The notes: generated by a model not told the origin, from the sequence alone. 64,000 nucleotides of DNA from Ophthalmolycus amberensis (GCA_024529925.1 JAFEUB010001421.1:186001-250000); one strand, 5' to 3'; shown: positions 30,861 to 41,425, counted from the first letter of the stretch. Numbers and translations: made by a program.

Positions 30861-31130
30861 TACTCTCGAATGTCCACCAGTGGGAGCCAAAGCTCCTATC
30901 AAATGTTCTTCTTGCAGTTCCTGAAGTGCCAACAGAGGGAGCCAAAGCTCCTGTCAAATGTTCTTCTTGCAGTTCCTGAAGTGCCAACAGAGGGAGCCAA
31001 AGCTCCTGTCAAATGTTCTTCTTGCAGTTCCTGAACTGCCACCAGAGGGAGCCAAAGCTACTGGCAAATTTTATTTGCAGTACCTCAACTGCCACCAGAG
31101 GGAGCCAAAGCTACTGGCAAATGTTTTCTT
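30861..31130. repeat. 55-bp tandem repeats in ERV leader, CTCF-like cores
   Basis: Five copies of a 55-bp unit, of the form GTTCCTGAAGTGCC...CTTGCA. Each contains a core such as CCACCAGAGGGAGCCA. The two cleanest cores differ from the CTCF consensus CCASYAGRKGGCRSYR at one position. The copies vary at the S and R positions. Confidence 0.8.
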
Positions 31131-31293
31131 CTTTAGCCTTGAACAGAGGACTCAGATACTGTCCTAGCTCACACTCCAACTGCAGCTGGCCCTTAGTTCT
31201 TATCTGATTTCTACTCTATGCTGCACTCCCTAATTCAGTCTGTCTGTCTGCTTCTGTATTCGTTTTAACAAATTCTGCGAGCCCTTAGCCTAC

Positions 31294-31429
31294 ACAACTC
31301 CTAATAAATCTGTAATTTCTCTGACCCTGTAAATAAAACTGACACATATATTAGCACAAATACAACTCCTAATAAATCTGTAATTTCTCTGACCCTGTAA
31401 GTAAAACTGACACATATATTAGCACAAAT
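31294..31429. repeat. 68-bp direct duplication in ERV leader
   Basis: Two adjacent 68-bp copies starting ACAACTCCTAATAAATC, differing by one visible base (AAATAAAAC versus AAGTAAAAC). Confidence 0.88.
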
Positions 31430-32679
31430 CTGAACCGCTCTATTCTGTCCTAAGCTGTCTTTATTCTAAACTCTAATGTTTATGGTACTTGTGATGGATG
31501 CAAAGCTTATGTCTCATGCATGGATTCTGCTGCACGTAACCGTCAATCTCTGAGAAGCAAACGTACCTTGGAACCCCTCCAACTCCAATTCTCAGCTGTC
31601 TCTAACACATGTATGTACGCTGCACATATACGCTTCACCCAATTCACTCATCAATCATACCAAATCGAACCCACGCACAGCCTTTTCTGCAACACGCACA
31701 AATCACTTATCGATTTGTTTTTATAGCGTTTGCACGAAACCGGTCCCCTAAGGAAGTGGGCGTCTCCCAGAGATCTTTAATCCACACGCAATCTCCCACA
31801 CACTGCCGTGATCCACAAATATTCGCACCCGAACCTCGTCAGGAGATCTAGCGATCTTATCTTTTACAAAGCACGTATTGTGCGACCACGGTTCCGAAGA
31901 AAGTGGAGATATATTGTGTTACAATTGAATCGATGTCTTCCCAGAGCACATCTATGCTGCACACACCCATACACTGCCCCTTCTGAAATACTCGTTCATC
32001 AAACCAAAATGGATCTGCGTTTTATAGTGAACGCTATTTCACGAAGCGGGTCCCTTGAGGAAATGGTGTTGCCGTTTTCACTCACACTCCTTTCACATCA
32101 GCGTATTTCCACAACAATTTCTATATACTTGATCCAAACATCAGCTTGCTTATTTCACATAGACCAACAGTATGGCCCGGTATTCAATCTCTCAGACCGT
32201 CATTGGTCAGCAAACCGAAGCTGTCGCCACGGCTGTGTGACTTCTGCACAGTCCTCAAAATCTACACGGTGTACACTCTGCTAGCCTATGCAATTTCACA
32301 ACCTTCAGTTTCTGTGAGATCCAGTCACACACATGTACATTCTATGTTAAAAACAAACCACACTGCCGGCACAAAACAATCCTGTCACAATGCTATATAG
32401 TTTTTTATCTTTATCACTTTAGTCAAGGCAATTCATACTCACAGCTCAGTACTTCCGACCAATTCAATTTGGTAATATCTATTATACAATCTGCAGATTT
32501 CAATTAAATAGGCTTCTGCTTACCTTTTGAGTGCAGCTGCATTGGTCAGGTTCCCGAGATGTGAACAGAATGGCTCCGGTCGGCAACCGGCCTCCCAGCC
32601 TCTCAGGAAAACGCCTTTTTTTTTCTGTTGAGCAGAAGAATCACCTGTTACTCTGTGAAAAAACTTCTTGGATCTTTGC

Positions 32680-32697
32680 AACCAAACTCTGCTACCA
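32680..32697 (-). other. ERV primer-binding site, tRNA-iMet-like
   Basis: Element strand TGGTAGCAGAGTTTGGTT starts 1 nt inside the 5' LTR edge. It is complementary at 16 of 18 positions to the 3' end of vertebrate initiator tRNA-Met as I recall it. Both mismatches are adjacent (positions 12-13). Confidence 0.72.
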
Positions 32698-32698
32698 T

Positions 32699-33324
32699 AT
32701 TGAGAATGGAAATCGAGTAACAGACTGAGATCGAGGCGTTTAGCTCAATTCAAGCAATTAAACATTTATTTGTGACAGAAGTATTATGTCCAGCTGTTGA
32801 ACGAGTCCGGACTCTAACAAGGTGTGTATAAAAGTGAAACCTAACAGCGCTTATACAGTGATGCGCATGCGTGTGTCACAGGTCCTCCTTTTGGAGCCCA
32901 TTGGTCAAAGCAAAGATGGAGGCGGGTCTGTTTTTAGCTGGCAGACAGCCAGTTGGAGCGCTGGATAACGTCATCCACACTGGCTCATATCCGGATCCCG
33001 CCTTCTCTGGAATATCAGTATGTGTGAAATGTTGTTAACACTTTACGGTGTCAAACAGGGTGCAGTTCTAAGCTATTTCGAAGTCTCTGTGTGAATAGAT
33101 AAGAGAGCTCTTTTGCTAACTCTAAGATGGCAGTTTCCTCCCTAATCTGGTGTTTAAGCAAGCGTTACTTTCAAGGCCACTGTGTCTGTTTCTATCGTGC
33201 GAACAGGTGACGGAAAGCCCTGTTCGGAGTTTTTGACCTACTTACAGTGACCTCACAACTCCGCAGTATAAGCTTTACAAGTATAGCATATTATTTAACA
33301 GTGAAAGAATATATTTTATTAACA
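32699..33324 (-). repeat. ERV 5' LTR
   Basis: 626 bp, no difference from the 3' LTR seen by eye. It drives the provirus leftwards. Confidence 0.93.
32850..32926 (-). promoter_or_regulatory. ERV LTR core promoter
   Basis: In transcription order: a GC-box-like element (32921-32926), a CCAAT box (32900-32904) and TATAAG (32850-32855). AATAAA follows at 32765-32770. Spacing fits a Pol II promoter with a short R region; the start site is inferred near 32825. Confidence 0.65.
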
Positions 33325-33355
33325 CCTATAAATGGCATCTCCACAGGCAAATTGA

Positions 33356-33429
33356 TGGCCAGTATGGGGGTTGAACCCATGACCGTGGCGTTATTAGCAC
33401 CACGCTCTGACCATCTGAGCTAACCGGCC
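33356..33429 (-). tRNA. tRNA-Ile(AAT)
   Basis: Class c consensus. Its 3' end is 31 bp from the ERV 5' LTR. Confidence 0.87.
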
Positions 33430-33637
33430 CTTTTTCACTTGTTAATTCAATTCCATTACTTCCAAAATTATAGCAGGACAGAACCTGCAAAATGTAGGTG
33501 TTTTTTTAACGTCCATTCAGCTTTCCTTGCTTGGATAGGTCAAAGGGAAGACCGCTGACTTCTCATATGAACGGAATGACCTCAAGTTTAAAGTAACATT
33601 GCTTGCACCATATTTCTTATAATAAGCCTTGAGCTAT

Positions 33638-33710
33638 CAACCACAAAGGGACTCGAACCCTCAATCTTCTGATCCGAAGTCAGACGCCTTGTCCATTAGG
33701 CCACATGGTC
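33638..33710 (-). tRNA. tRNA-Arg(TCG)
   Basis: C66U makes a G7:U66 acceptor pair. 743-bp unit, two Ile genes. Confidence 0.87.
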
Positions 33711-33847
33711 CTTGACTGATGATTGAGCTTTTAACCTTGAAGGGATTGAAAACCAGCCCTCTTTTTCCATGATACTTATGTGTGTCAATACTGTATGATA
33801 AGTTGAACAGCAATTGTAGACACATTCTTTTCTTAAATAACTATTTC

Positions 33848-33921
33848 TGGCCAGTATGGGGATTGAACCCATGACCTTGGCATTATTAGCACCACGCTCT
33901 GACCATCTGAGCTAACCGGCC
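33848..33921 (-). tRNA. tRNA-Ile(AAT)
   Basis: Class a with a G31:U39 wobble. Confidence 0.83.
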
Positions 33922-34103
33922 CTTTTTCACTTGTTAATTCAACTCCATTACTTCCAAAATCATAGCAGGACAGAACGTGCAAAATGTAGGCGTTTTTTTA
34001 ACGTCCATTCGGGTGTGAGACCCGATCAGCTTTCTTTGCTTGGACAGGTTAAAGGGAAGACTGCTGACTTATCCTATGAATGGCATCTCCACAGGCAAAT
34101 TGA

Positions 34104-34177
34104 TGGCCAGTATGGGGGTTGAACCCATGACCTTGGCGTTATTAGCACCACGCTCTGACCATCTGAGCGAACCGGCC
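34104..34177 (-). tRNA. tRNA-Ile(AAT)
   Basis: Class b with A9C. Confidence 0.76.
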
Positions 34178-34380
34178 CTTTTTCACTTGTTAATTCAACT
34201 CCATTACTTCCAAAATGATAGCAGGACAGAACGTGCAAAATGTATGGGTTTTTTCTATCCAAGCTTTCCTTGCTTGGATAGGTCAAAGGGAAGACCGCTG
34301 ACTTCTCATTTGAACGGAATGACCTCAAGTTTAAAGTAACATTGCTTACACCATATTTCTTATAATAAGCCTTGAGCTAT

Positions 34381-34453
34381 CAACCACGAAGGGACTCGAA
34401 CCCTCAATCTTCTGATCCGAAGTCAGACGCCTTGTCCATTAGGCCACATGGTC
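34381..34453 (-). tRNA. tRNA-Arg(TCG)
   Basis: Consensus. 1004-bp unit, three Ile genes. Confidence 0.92.
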
Positions 34454-34590
34454 CTTGACTGATGATTGAGCTTTTAACCTTGAAGGGATTGAAAACCAGC
34501 CCTCTTTTTCCATGATATTTATCTGTGTCAATACTGTATGATAAGTTGAACAGCAATTGTAGACACATTCTTTTCTTAAATAACTATTTC

Positions 34591-34664
34591 TGGCCAGTAT
34601 GGGTATTGAACCCATGACCTTGGCGTTATTAGCGCCACGCTCTGACCATCTGAGCTAACCAGCC
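34591..34664 (-). tRNA. tRNA-Ile(AAT)
   Basis: Class a, T loop TTCAATA, C4U and C30, like the gene at 8956. Confidence 0.8.
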
Positions 34665-34846
34665 CTTTTTCACTTGTTAATTCAACTCCATTACTTCCAA
34701 AATTATAGCAGGACAGAACGTGCAAAATGTAGGCGTTTTTTGAACGTCCATTCGGGTGTGAGACCCGATCAGCTTTCCTTGCTTGGATAGGTTAAAGGGA
34801 GGACTGCTGACTTATCCTATAAATGGCATCTCCACAGGCAAATTGA

Positions 34847-34920
34847 TGGCCAGTATGGGGGTTGAACCCATGACCTTGGCATTATTAGCACCACGCTCTG
34901 ACCATGTGAGCTAACCGGCC
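34847..34920 (-). tRNA. tRNA-Ile(AAT)
   Basis: Class b with G31:U39 and G15C in the A box. Confidence 0.72.
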
Positions 34921-35102
34921 CTTTTTCACTTGTTAATTCAACTCCATTACTTCCAAAATGATAGCAGGACAGAACGTGCAAAATGTAGGCGTTTTTTTAA
35001 CGTCCATTCGGATGTGAGACCCGATCAGCTTTCCTTGCTTGGATAGGTTAAAGGGAAGACTGCTGACTTATCCTATAAATGGCATCTCCACAGGCAAATT
35101 GA

Positions 35103-35176
35103 TGGCCAGTATGGGGGTTGAACCCATGACCGTGGCGTTATTAGGACCACGCTCTGACCATCTGAGCTAACCGGCC
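35103..35176 (-). tRNA. tRNA-Ile(AAT)
   Basis: Class c with a C31:C39 mismatch closing the anticodon stem. Confidence 0.7.
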
Positions 35177-35384
35177 CTTTTTCACTTGTTAATTCAATTC
35201 CATTACTTCCAAAATTATAGCAGGACAGAACCTGCAAAATGTAGGTGTTTTTTTAACGTCCATTCAGCTTTCCTTGCTTGGATAGGTCAAAGGGAAGACC
35301 GCTGACTTCTCATATGAACGGCATGACCTCAAGTTTAAAGTAACATTGCTTGCATCATATTTCTTATAATAAGCCTTGAGCTAT

Positions 35385-35457
35385 CAACCACGAAGGGACT
35401 CGAACCCTCAATCTTCTGATCCGAAGTCAGACGCCTTGTCCATTAGGCCACATGGTC
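35385..35457 (-). tRNA. tRNA-Arg(TCG)
   Basis: Consensus. 999-bp unit, three Ile genes. The next unit is a near-identical 999-bp copy. Confidence 0.92.
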
Positions 35458-35594
35458 CTTGACTGATGATTGAGCTTTTAACCTTGAAGGGATTGAAAAC
35501 CAGCCCTCTTTTTCCATGATACTTATGTGTGTCAATACTGTATGATAAGTTGAACAGCAATTGTAGACACATTCTTTTCTTAAATAACTATTTC

Positions 35595-35668
35595 TGGCCA
35601 GTATGGGGATTAAACCCATGACCTTGGCGTTATTAGCACCACGCTCTGACCGTCTGAGCTAACCGGCC
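35595..35668 (-). tRNA. tRNA-Ile(AAT), weakened B box
   Basis: Class a with T loop TTTAATC (C56U in the B box) and a D-loop T to C change. Confidence 0.65.
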
Positions 35669-35850
35669 CTTTTTCACTTGTTAATTCAATTCCATTACTT
35701 CCAAAATTATAGCAGGACAGAACCTGCAAAATGTAGGCGTTTTTTTAACGTCCATTCGGGAGTGAGACCCGATCAGCTTTTCTTGCTTGGATAGGTTAAA
35801 GGGAAGACTGCTGACTTATCCTATGAATGGCATCTCCACAGGCAAATTGA

Positions 35851-35924
35851 TGGCCAGTATGGGGGTTGAACCCATGACCTTGGCGTTATTAGCACCACGC
35901 TCTGACCATCTGAGCTAACCGGCC
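35851..35924 (-). tRNA. tRNA-Ile(AAT)
   Basis: Class b consensus. Confidence 0.88.
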
Positions 35925-36106
35925 CTTTTTCACTTGTTAATTCAACTCCATTACTTCCAAAATCATAGCAGGACAGAACGTGCAAAATGTAGGCGTTTTT
36001 TTAACGTCCATTCGGGTGTGAGACCCGATCAGCTTTTCTTGCTTGGATAGGTTAAAGGGAAGACTGCTGACTTATCGTATGAATAGCATCTCCACAGGCA
36101 AATTGA

Positions 36107-36180
36107 TGGCCAGTATGGGGGTTGAACCCATGACCTTGGCGTTATTAGCACCACCCTCTGACCATCTGAGCTAACCGGCC
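36107..36180 (-). tRNA. tRNA-Ile(AAT)
   Basis: Class b with a G10:G25 D-stem mismatch. Confidence 0.7.
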
Positions 36181-36383
36181 CTTTTTCACTTGTTAATTCA
36201 ACTACATTACTTCCAAAATGATAGCAGGACAGAACGTGCAAAATGTATGGGTTTTTTCTATCCAAGCTTTCCTTGCTTGGATAGGTCAAAGGGTAGACCG
36301 CTGACTTCTCATATGAACGGTATGACCTCAAGTTTAAAGTAACGTTGCTTACACCATATTTCTTATAATAAGCCTTGAGCTAT

Positions 36384-36456
36384 CAACCACGAAGGGACTC
36401 GAACCCTCAATCTTCTGATCCGAAGTCAGACGCCTTGTCCATTAGGCCACATGGTC
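36384..36456 (-). tRNA. tRNA-Arg(TCG)
   Basis: Consensus. 999-bp unit, three Ile genes. Confidence 0.92.
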
Positions 36457-36593
36457 CTTGACTGATGATTGAGCTTTTAACCTTGAAGGGATTGAAAACC
36501 AGCCCTCTTTTTCCATGATACTTATGTGTGTCAATACTGTATGATAAGTTGAACAGCAATTGTAGACACATTCTTTTCTTAAATAACTATTTC

Positions 36594-36667
36594 TGGCCAG
36601 TATGGGGATTGAACCCATGACCTTGGCGTTATTAGCACCACGCTCTGACCGTCTGAGCTAACCGGCC
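36594..36667 (-). tRNA. tRNA-Ile(AAT)
   Basis: Class a with the D-loop T to C change also seen at 35595. Confidence 0.82.
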
Positions 36668-36849
36668 CTTTTTCACTTGTTAATTCAATTCCATTACTTC
36701 CAAAATTATAGCAGGACAGAACCTGCAAAATGTAGGCGTTTTTTTAACGTCCATTCGGGAGTGAGACCCGATCAGCTTTTCTTGCTTGGATAGGTTAAAG
36801 GGAAGACTGCTGACTTATCCTATGAATGGCATCTCCACAGGCAAATTGA

Positions 36850-36923
36850 TGGCCAGTACGGGGGTTGAACCCATGACCTTGGCGTTATTAGCACCACGCA
36901 CTGACCATCTGAGCTAACCGGCC
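36850..36923 (-). tRNA. tRNA-Ile(AAT)
   Basis: Class b with a T12:T23 D-stem mismatch and one change at the T/acceptor stem border. Confidence 0.68.
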
Positions 36924-37105
36924 CTTTTTCACTTGTTAATTCAACTCCATTACTTCCAAAATCATAGCAGGACAGAACGTGCAAAATGTAGGCGTTTTTT
37001 TAACGTCCATTCGGGTGTGAGACCCGATCAGCTTTTCTTGCTTGGATAGGTTAAAGGGAAGACTGCTGACTTATCGTATGAATGGCATCTCCACAGGCAA
37101 ATTGA

Positions 37106-37179
37106 TGGCCAGTATGGGGGTTGAACCCATGACCTTGGCGTTATTAGCACCACCCTCTGACCATCTGAGCTAACCGGCC
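37106..37179 (-). tRNA. tRNA-Ile(AAT)
   Basis: Class b with the G10:G25 mismatch also seen at 36107. Confidence 0.7.
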
Positions 37180-37382
37180 CTTTTTCACTTGTTAATTCAA
37201 CTACATTACTTCCAAAATGATAGCAGGACAGAACGTGCAAAATGTATGGGTTTTTTCTATCCAAGCTTTCCTTGCTTGGATAGGTCAAAGGGTAGACCGC
37301 TGACTTCTCATATGAACGGTATGACCTCAAGTTTAAAGTAACATTGCTTACACCATATTTCTTATAATAAGCCTTGAGCTAT

Positions 37383-37455
37383 CAACCACGAAGGGACTCG
37401 AACCCTCAATCTTCTGATCCGAAGTCAGACGCCTTGTCCATTAGGCCACATGGTC
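37383..37455 (-). tRNA. tRNA-Arg(TCG)
   Basis: Consensus. 748-bp unit, two Ile genes. Confidence 0.92.
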
Positions 37456-37592
37456 CTTGACTGATGATTGAGCTTTTAACCTTGAAGGGATTGAAAACCA
37501 GCCCTCTTTTTCCATGATACTTATGTGTGTCAATACTGTATGATAAGTTGAACAGCAATTGTAGACACATTCTTTTCTTAAATAACTATTTC

Positions 37593-37666
37593 TGGCCAGT
37601 ATGGGGATTGAACCCATGACCTTGGCGTTATTAGCACCACGCTCTGACCATCTGAACTAACCGGCC
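37593..37666 (-). tRNA. tRNA-Ile(AAT)
   Basis: Class a with C11U, forming a U11:G24 wobble. Confidence 0.82.
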
Positions 37667-37848
37667 CTTTTTCACTTGTTAATTCAACTCCATTACTTCC
37701 AAAATCATAGCAGGACAGAACGTGCAAAATGTAGGCGTTTTTTTAACGTCCATTCGGGTGTGAGACCCGATCAGCTTTCTTTGCTTGGACAGGTTAAAGG
37801 GAAGACTGCTGACTTATCCTATGAATGGCATCTCCACAGGCAAATTGA

Positions 37849-37922
37849 TGGCCAGTATGGGGGTTGAACCCATGACCTTGGCGTTATTAGCACCACGCTC
37901 TGACCATCTGAGCTAACCGGCC
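37849..37922 (-). tRNA. tRNA-Ile(AAT)
   Basis: Class b consensus. Confidence 0.88.
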
Positions 37923-38130
37923 CTTTTTCACTTGTTAATTCAATTCCATTACTTCCAAAATGATAGCAGGACAGAACGTGCAAAATGTAGGTGTTTTTTT
38001 AACGTCCATTCAGCTTTCCTTGCTTGGATAGGTCAAAGGGAAGACCGCTGACTTCTCATATGAACGGAATGACCTCAAGTTTAAAGTGACATTGCTTGCA
38101 CCATATTTCTTATAATAAGCCTTGAGCTAT

Positions 38131-38203
38131 CAACCACGAAGGGACTCGAACCCTCAATCTTCTGATCCGAAGTCAGACGCCTTGACCATTAGGCCACATG
38201 GTC
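38131..38203 (-). tRNA. tRNA-Arg(TCG)
   Basis: One D-loop change (GGTCAAGG). 1003-bp unit, three Ile genes. Confidence 0.88.
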
Positions 38204-38339
38204 CTTGACTGATGATTGAGCTTTTAACCTTGAAGGGATTGAAAACCAGCCCTCTTTTTCCATGATATTTATGTGTGTCAATACTGTATGATAAGTTGAA
38301 CAGCAATTGTAGACACATTCTTTTCTTAAAAACTATTTC

Positions 38340-38413
38340 TGGCCAGTATGGGGATTGAACCCATGACCTTGGCGTTATTAGCACCACGATCTGACCATCT
38401 GAGCTAACCGGCC
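38340..38413 (-). tRNA. tRNA-Ile(AAT)
   Basis: Class a with the C11:U24 D-stem mismatch. Confidence 0.74.
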
Positions 38414-38595
38414 CTTTTTGACTTGTTAATTCAATTCCATTACTTCCAAAATTATAGCAGGACAGAACGTGCAAAATGTAGGCGTTTTTTTAACGTCCAT
38501 TCGGGTGTGAGACCCGATCAGCTTTTCTTGCTTGGATAGGTTAAAGGGAAGACTGCTGACTTATCCTGTGAATGGCATCTCCACAGGCAAATTGA

Positions 38596-38669
38596 TGGCC
38601 AGTATGGGGGTTGAACCCATGACCTTGGCGTTATTAGCACCACGCTCTGACCATCTGAGCTAACCGGCC
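38596..38669 (-). tRNA. tRNA-Ile(AAT)
   Basis: Class b consensus. Confidence 0.88.
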
Positions 38670-38851
38670 CTTTTTCACTTGTTAATTCAACTCCATTACT
38701 TCCAAAATGATAGCAGGACAGAACGTGCAAAATGTAGGCGTTTTTTTAACGTCCATTCGGGTGTGAGACCCGATCAGCTTTCCTTGCTTGGATAGGTTAA
38801 AGGGAAGACTGCTGACTTATCCTATAAATGGCATCTCCACAGGCAAATTGA

Positions 38852-38925
38852 TGGCCAGTATGGGGGTTGAACCCATGACCGTGGCGTTATTAGCACCACG
38901 CTCTGACCATCTGAGCTAACCGGCC
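38852..38925 (-). tRNA. tRNA-Ile(AAT)
   Basis: Class c consensus. Confidence 0.87.
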
Positions 38926-39133
38926 CTTTTTCACTTGTTAATTCAATTCCATTACTTCCAAAATTATAGCAGGACAGAACCTGCAAAATGTAGGTGTTTT
39001 TTTAACGTCCATTCAGCTTTCCTTGCTTGGATAGGTCAAAGGGTAGACCGCTGACTTCTCATATGAACGGAATGACCTCAAGTTTAAAGTAACATTGCTT
39101 GCACCATATTTCTTATAATAAGCCTTGAGCTAT

Positions 39134-39206
39134 CAACCACGAAGGGACTCGAACCCTCAATCTTCTGATCCGAAGTCAGACGCCTTGTCCATTAGGCCAC
39201 ATGGTC
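39134..39206 (-). tRNA. tRNA-Arg(TCG)
   Basis: Consensus. 1004-bp unit, three Ile genes. Confidence 0.92.
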
Positions 39207-39343
39207 CTTGACTGATGATTGAGCTTTTAACCTTGAAGGGATTGAAAACCAGCCCTCTTTTTCCATGATATTTATGTGTGTCAATACTGTATGATAAGTT
39301 GAACAGCAATTGTAGACACATTCTTTTCTTAAATAACTATTTC

Positions 39344-39417
39344 TGGCCAGTATGGGGATTGAACCCATGACCTTGGCGTTATTAGCACCACGATCTGACC
39401 ATCTGAGCTAACCGGCC
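39344..39417 (-). tRNA. tRNA-Ile(AAT)
   Basis: Class a with C11:U24. Confidence 0.74.
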
Positions 39418-39599
39418 CTTTTTCACTTGTTAATTCAATTCCATTACTTCCAAAATTATAGCAGGACAGAACGTGCAAAATGTAGGCGTTTTTTTAACGT
39501 CCATTCGGGTGTGAGACCCGATCAGCTTTTCTTGCTTGGATAGGTTAAAGGGAAGACTGCTGACTTATCCTGTGAATGGCATCTCCACAGGCAAATTGA

Positions 39600-39673
39600 T
39601 GGCCAGTATGGGGGTTGAACCCATGACCTTGGCGTTATTAGCACCACGCTCTGACCATCTGAGCTAACCGGCC
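39600..39673 (-). tRNA. tRNA-Ile(AAT)
   Basis: Class b consensus. Confidence 0.88.
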
Positions 39674-39855
39674 CTTTTTCACTTGTTAATTCAACTCCAT
39701 TACTTCCAAAATGATAGCAGGACAGAACGTGCAAAATGTAGGCGTTTTTTTAACGTCCATTCGGGTGTGAGACCCGATCAGCTTTCCTTGCTTGGATAGG
39801 TTAAAGGGAAGACTGCTGACTTATCCTATAAATGGCATCTCCACAGGCAAATTGA

Positions 39856-39929
39856 TGGCCAGTATGGGGGTTGAACCCATGACCGTGGCGTTATTAGCAC
39901 CACGCTCTGACCATCTGAGCTAACCGGCC
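39856..39929 (-). tRNA. tRNA-Ile(AAT)
   Basis: Class c consensus. Confidence 0.87.
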
Positions 39930-40137
39930 CTTTTTCACTTGTTAATTCAATTCCATTACTTCCAAAATTATAGCAGGACAGAACCTGCAAAATGTAGGTG
40001 TTTTTTTAACGTCCATTCAGCTTTCCTTGCTTGGATAGGTCAAAGGGTAGACCGCTGACTTCTCATATGAACGGAATGACCTCAAGTTTAAAGTAACATT
40101 GCTTGCACCATATTTCTTATAATAAGCCTTGAGCTAT

Positions 40138-40210
40138 CAACCACGAAGGGACTCGAACCCTCAATCTTCTGATCCGAAGTCAGACGTCTTGTCCATTAGG
40201 CCACATGGTC
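40138..40210 (-). tRNA. tRNA-Arg(TCG)
   Basis: One D-arm change (AAGACGTC for AAGGCGTC) weakens the D stem. 1004-bp unit, three Ile genes. Confidence 0.82.
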
Positions 40211-40347
40211 CTTGACTGATGATTGAGCTTTTAACCTTGAAGGGATTGAAAACCAGCCCTCTTTTTCCATGATACTTATGTGTGTCAATACTGTATGATA
40301 AGTTGAACAGCAATTGTAGACACATTCTTTTCTTAAATAACTATTTC

Positions 40348-40421
40348 TGGCCAGTATGGGGATTGAACCCATGACCTTGGCGTTATTAGCACCACGATCT
40401 GACCATCTGAGCTAACCGGCC
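40348..40421 (-). tRNA. tRNA-Ile(AAT)
   Basis: Class a with C11:U24. Confidence 0.74.
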
Positions 40422-40603
40422 CTTTTTCACTTGTTAATTCAATTCCATTACTTCCAAAATTATAGCAGGACAGAACGTGCAAAATGTAGGCGTTTTTTTA
40501 ACGTCCATTCGGGTGTGAGACCCGATCACCTTTTCTTGCTTGGATAGGTTAAAGGGAAGACTGCTGACTTATCCTGTGAATGGCATCTCCACAGGCAAAT
40601 TGA

Positions 40604-40677
40604 TGGCCAGTATGGGGGTTGAACCCATGACCTTGGCGTTATTAGCACCACGCTCTGACCATCTGAGCTAACCGGCC
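40604..40677 (-). tRNA. tRNA-Ile(AAT)
   Basis: Class b consensus. Confidence 0.88.
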
Positions 40678-40859
40678 CTTTTTCACTTGTTAATTCAACT
40701 CCATTACTTCCAAAATGATAGCAGGACAGAACGTGCAAAATGTAGGCGTTTTTTTAACGTCCATTCGGGTGTGAGACCGGATCAGCTTTCCTTGCTTGGA
40801 TAGGTTAATGGGAAGACTGCTGACTTATCCTATAAATGGCATCTCCACAGGCAAATTGA

Positions 40860-40933
40860 TGGCCAGTATGGGGGTTGAACCCATGACCGTGGCGTTATTA
40901 GCACCACGCTCTGACCATCTGAGCTAACCGGCC
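40860..40933 (-). tRNA. tRNA-Ile(AAT)
   Basis: Class c consensus; spacer carries the TTAATGGG variant. Confidence 0.87.
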
Positions 40934-41141
40934 CTTTTTCACTTGTTAATTCAATTCCATTACTTCCAAAATTATAGCAGGACAGAACCTGCAAAATGTA
41001 GGTGTTTTTTTAACGTCCATTCTGCTTTCCTTGCTTGGATAGGTCAAAGGGTAGACCGCTGACTTCTCATATGAACGGTATGACCTCAAGTTTAAAGTAA
41101 CATTGCTTACACCATATTTCTTATAATAAGCCTTGAGCTAT

Positions 41142-41214
41142 CAACCACGAAGGGACTCGAACCCTCAATCTTCTGATCCGAAGTCAGACGCCTTGTCCAT
41201 TAGGCCACATGGTC
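41142..41214 (-). tRNA. tRNA-Arg(TCG)
   Basis: Consensus. 1003-bp unit, three Ile genes. Confidence 0.92.
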
Positions 41215-41351
41215 CTTGACTGATGATTGAGCTTTTAACCTTGAAGGGATTGAAAACCAGCCCTCTTTTTCCATGATACTTATGTGTGTCAATACTGTAT
41301 GATAAGTTGAACAGCAATTGTAGACACATTCTTTTCTTAAATAACTATTTC

Positions 41352-41425
41352 TGGCCAGTATGGGGATTGAACCCATGACCTTGGCGTTATTAGCACCACG
41401 ATCTGACCATCTGAGCTAACCGGCC
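41352..41425 (-). tRNA. tRNA-Ile(AAT)
   Basis: Class a with C11:U24. Confidence 0.74.

Larger units (their letters stand above)
30684..32679 (-). other. ERV 5' leader, about 2 kb
   Basis: Unusually long untranslated leader between the primer-binding site and gag. From the gag side it holds an A-rich homopolymer region (30697-30850), five 55-bp repeats, a 68-bp direct duplication, and then weaker repeats of about 150 bp. Small ORFs here are low-complexity and not supported as genes. Splice donor and packaging signal should lie here but cannot be placed by eye. Confidence 0.75.
21247..33324 (-). mobile_element. Full-length gamma/epsilon-like endogenous retrovirus
   Basis: A 12.1-kb provirus with paired 626-bp LTRs, a primer-binding site, a long leader, open gag, pro-pol and env, a polypurine tract and a target-site duplication. 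Gag and pol share a frame and are separated by one UGA. Gag has a single CCHC box and a PPPY late motif. Integrase has an HHCC finger, DDE and a GPY module. Env has CxxC and CX6CC motifs. These traits fit the gamma/epsilon group as seen in fish. The LTRs look identical, so integration was recent. It sits in an array spacer, 31 bp downstream of a tRNA-Ile gene. Confidence 0.93.

Noticed and set aside
31520..32728. ORFs of 65-158 codons in the ERV leader as accessory genes
   Set aside because: Low-complexity, overlapping in several frames, no domain, and covering tandem repeats. An accessory gene cannot be supported without transcripts.
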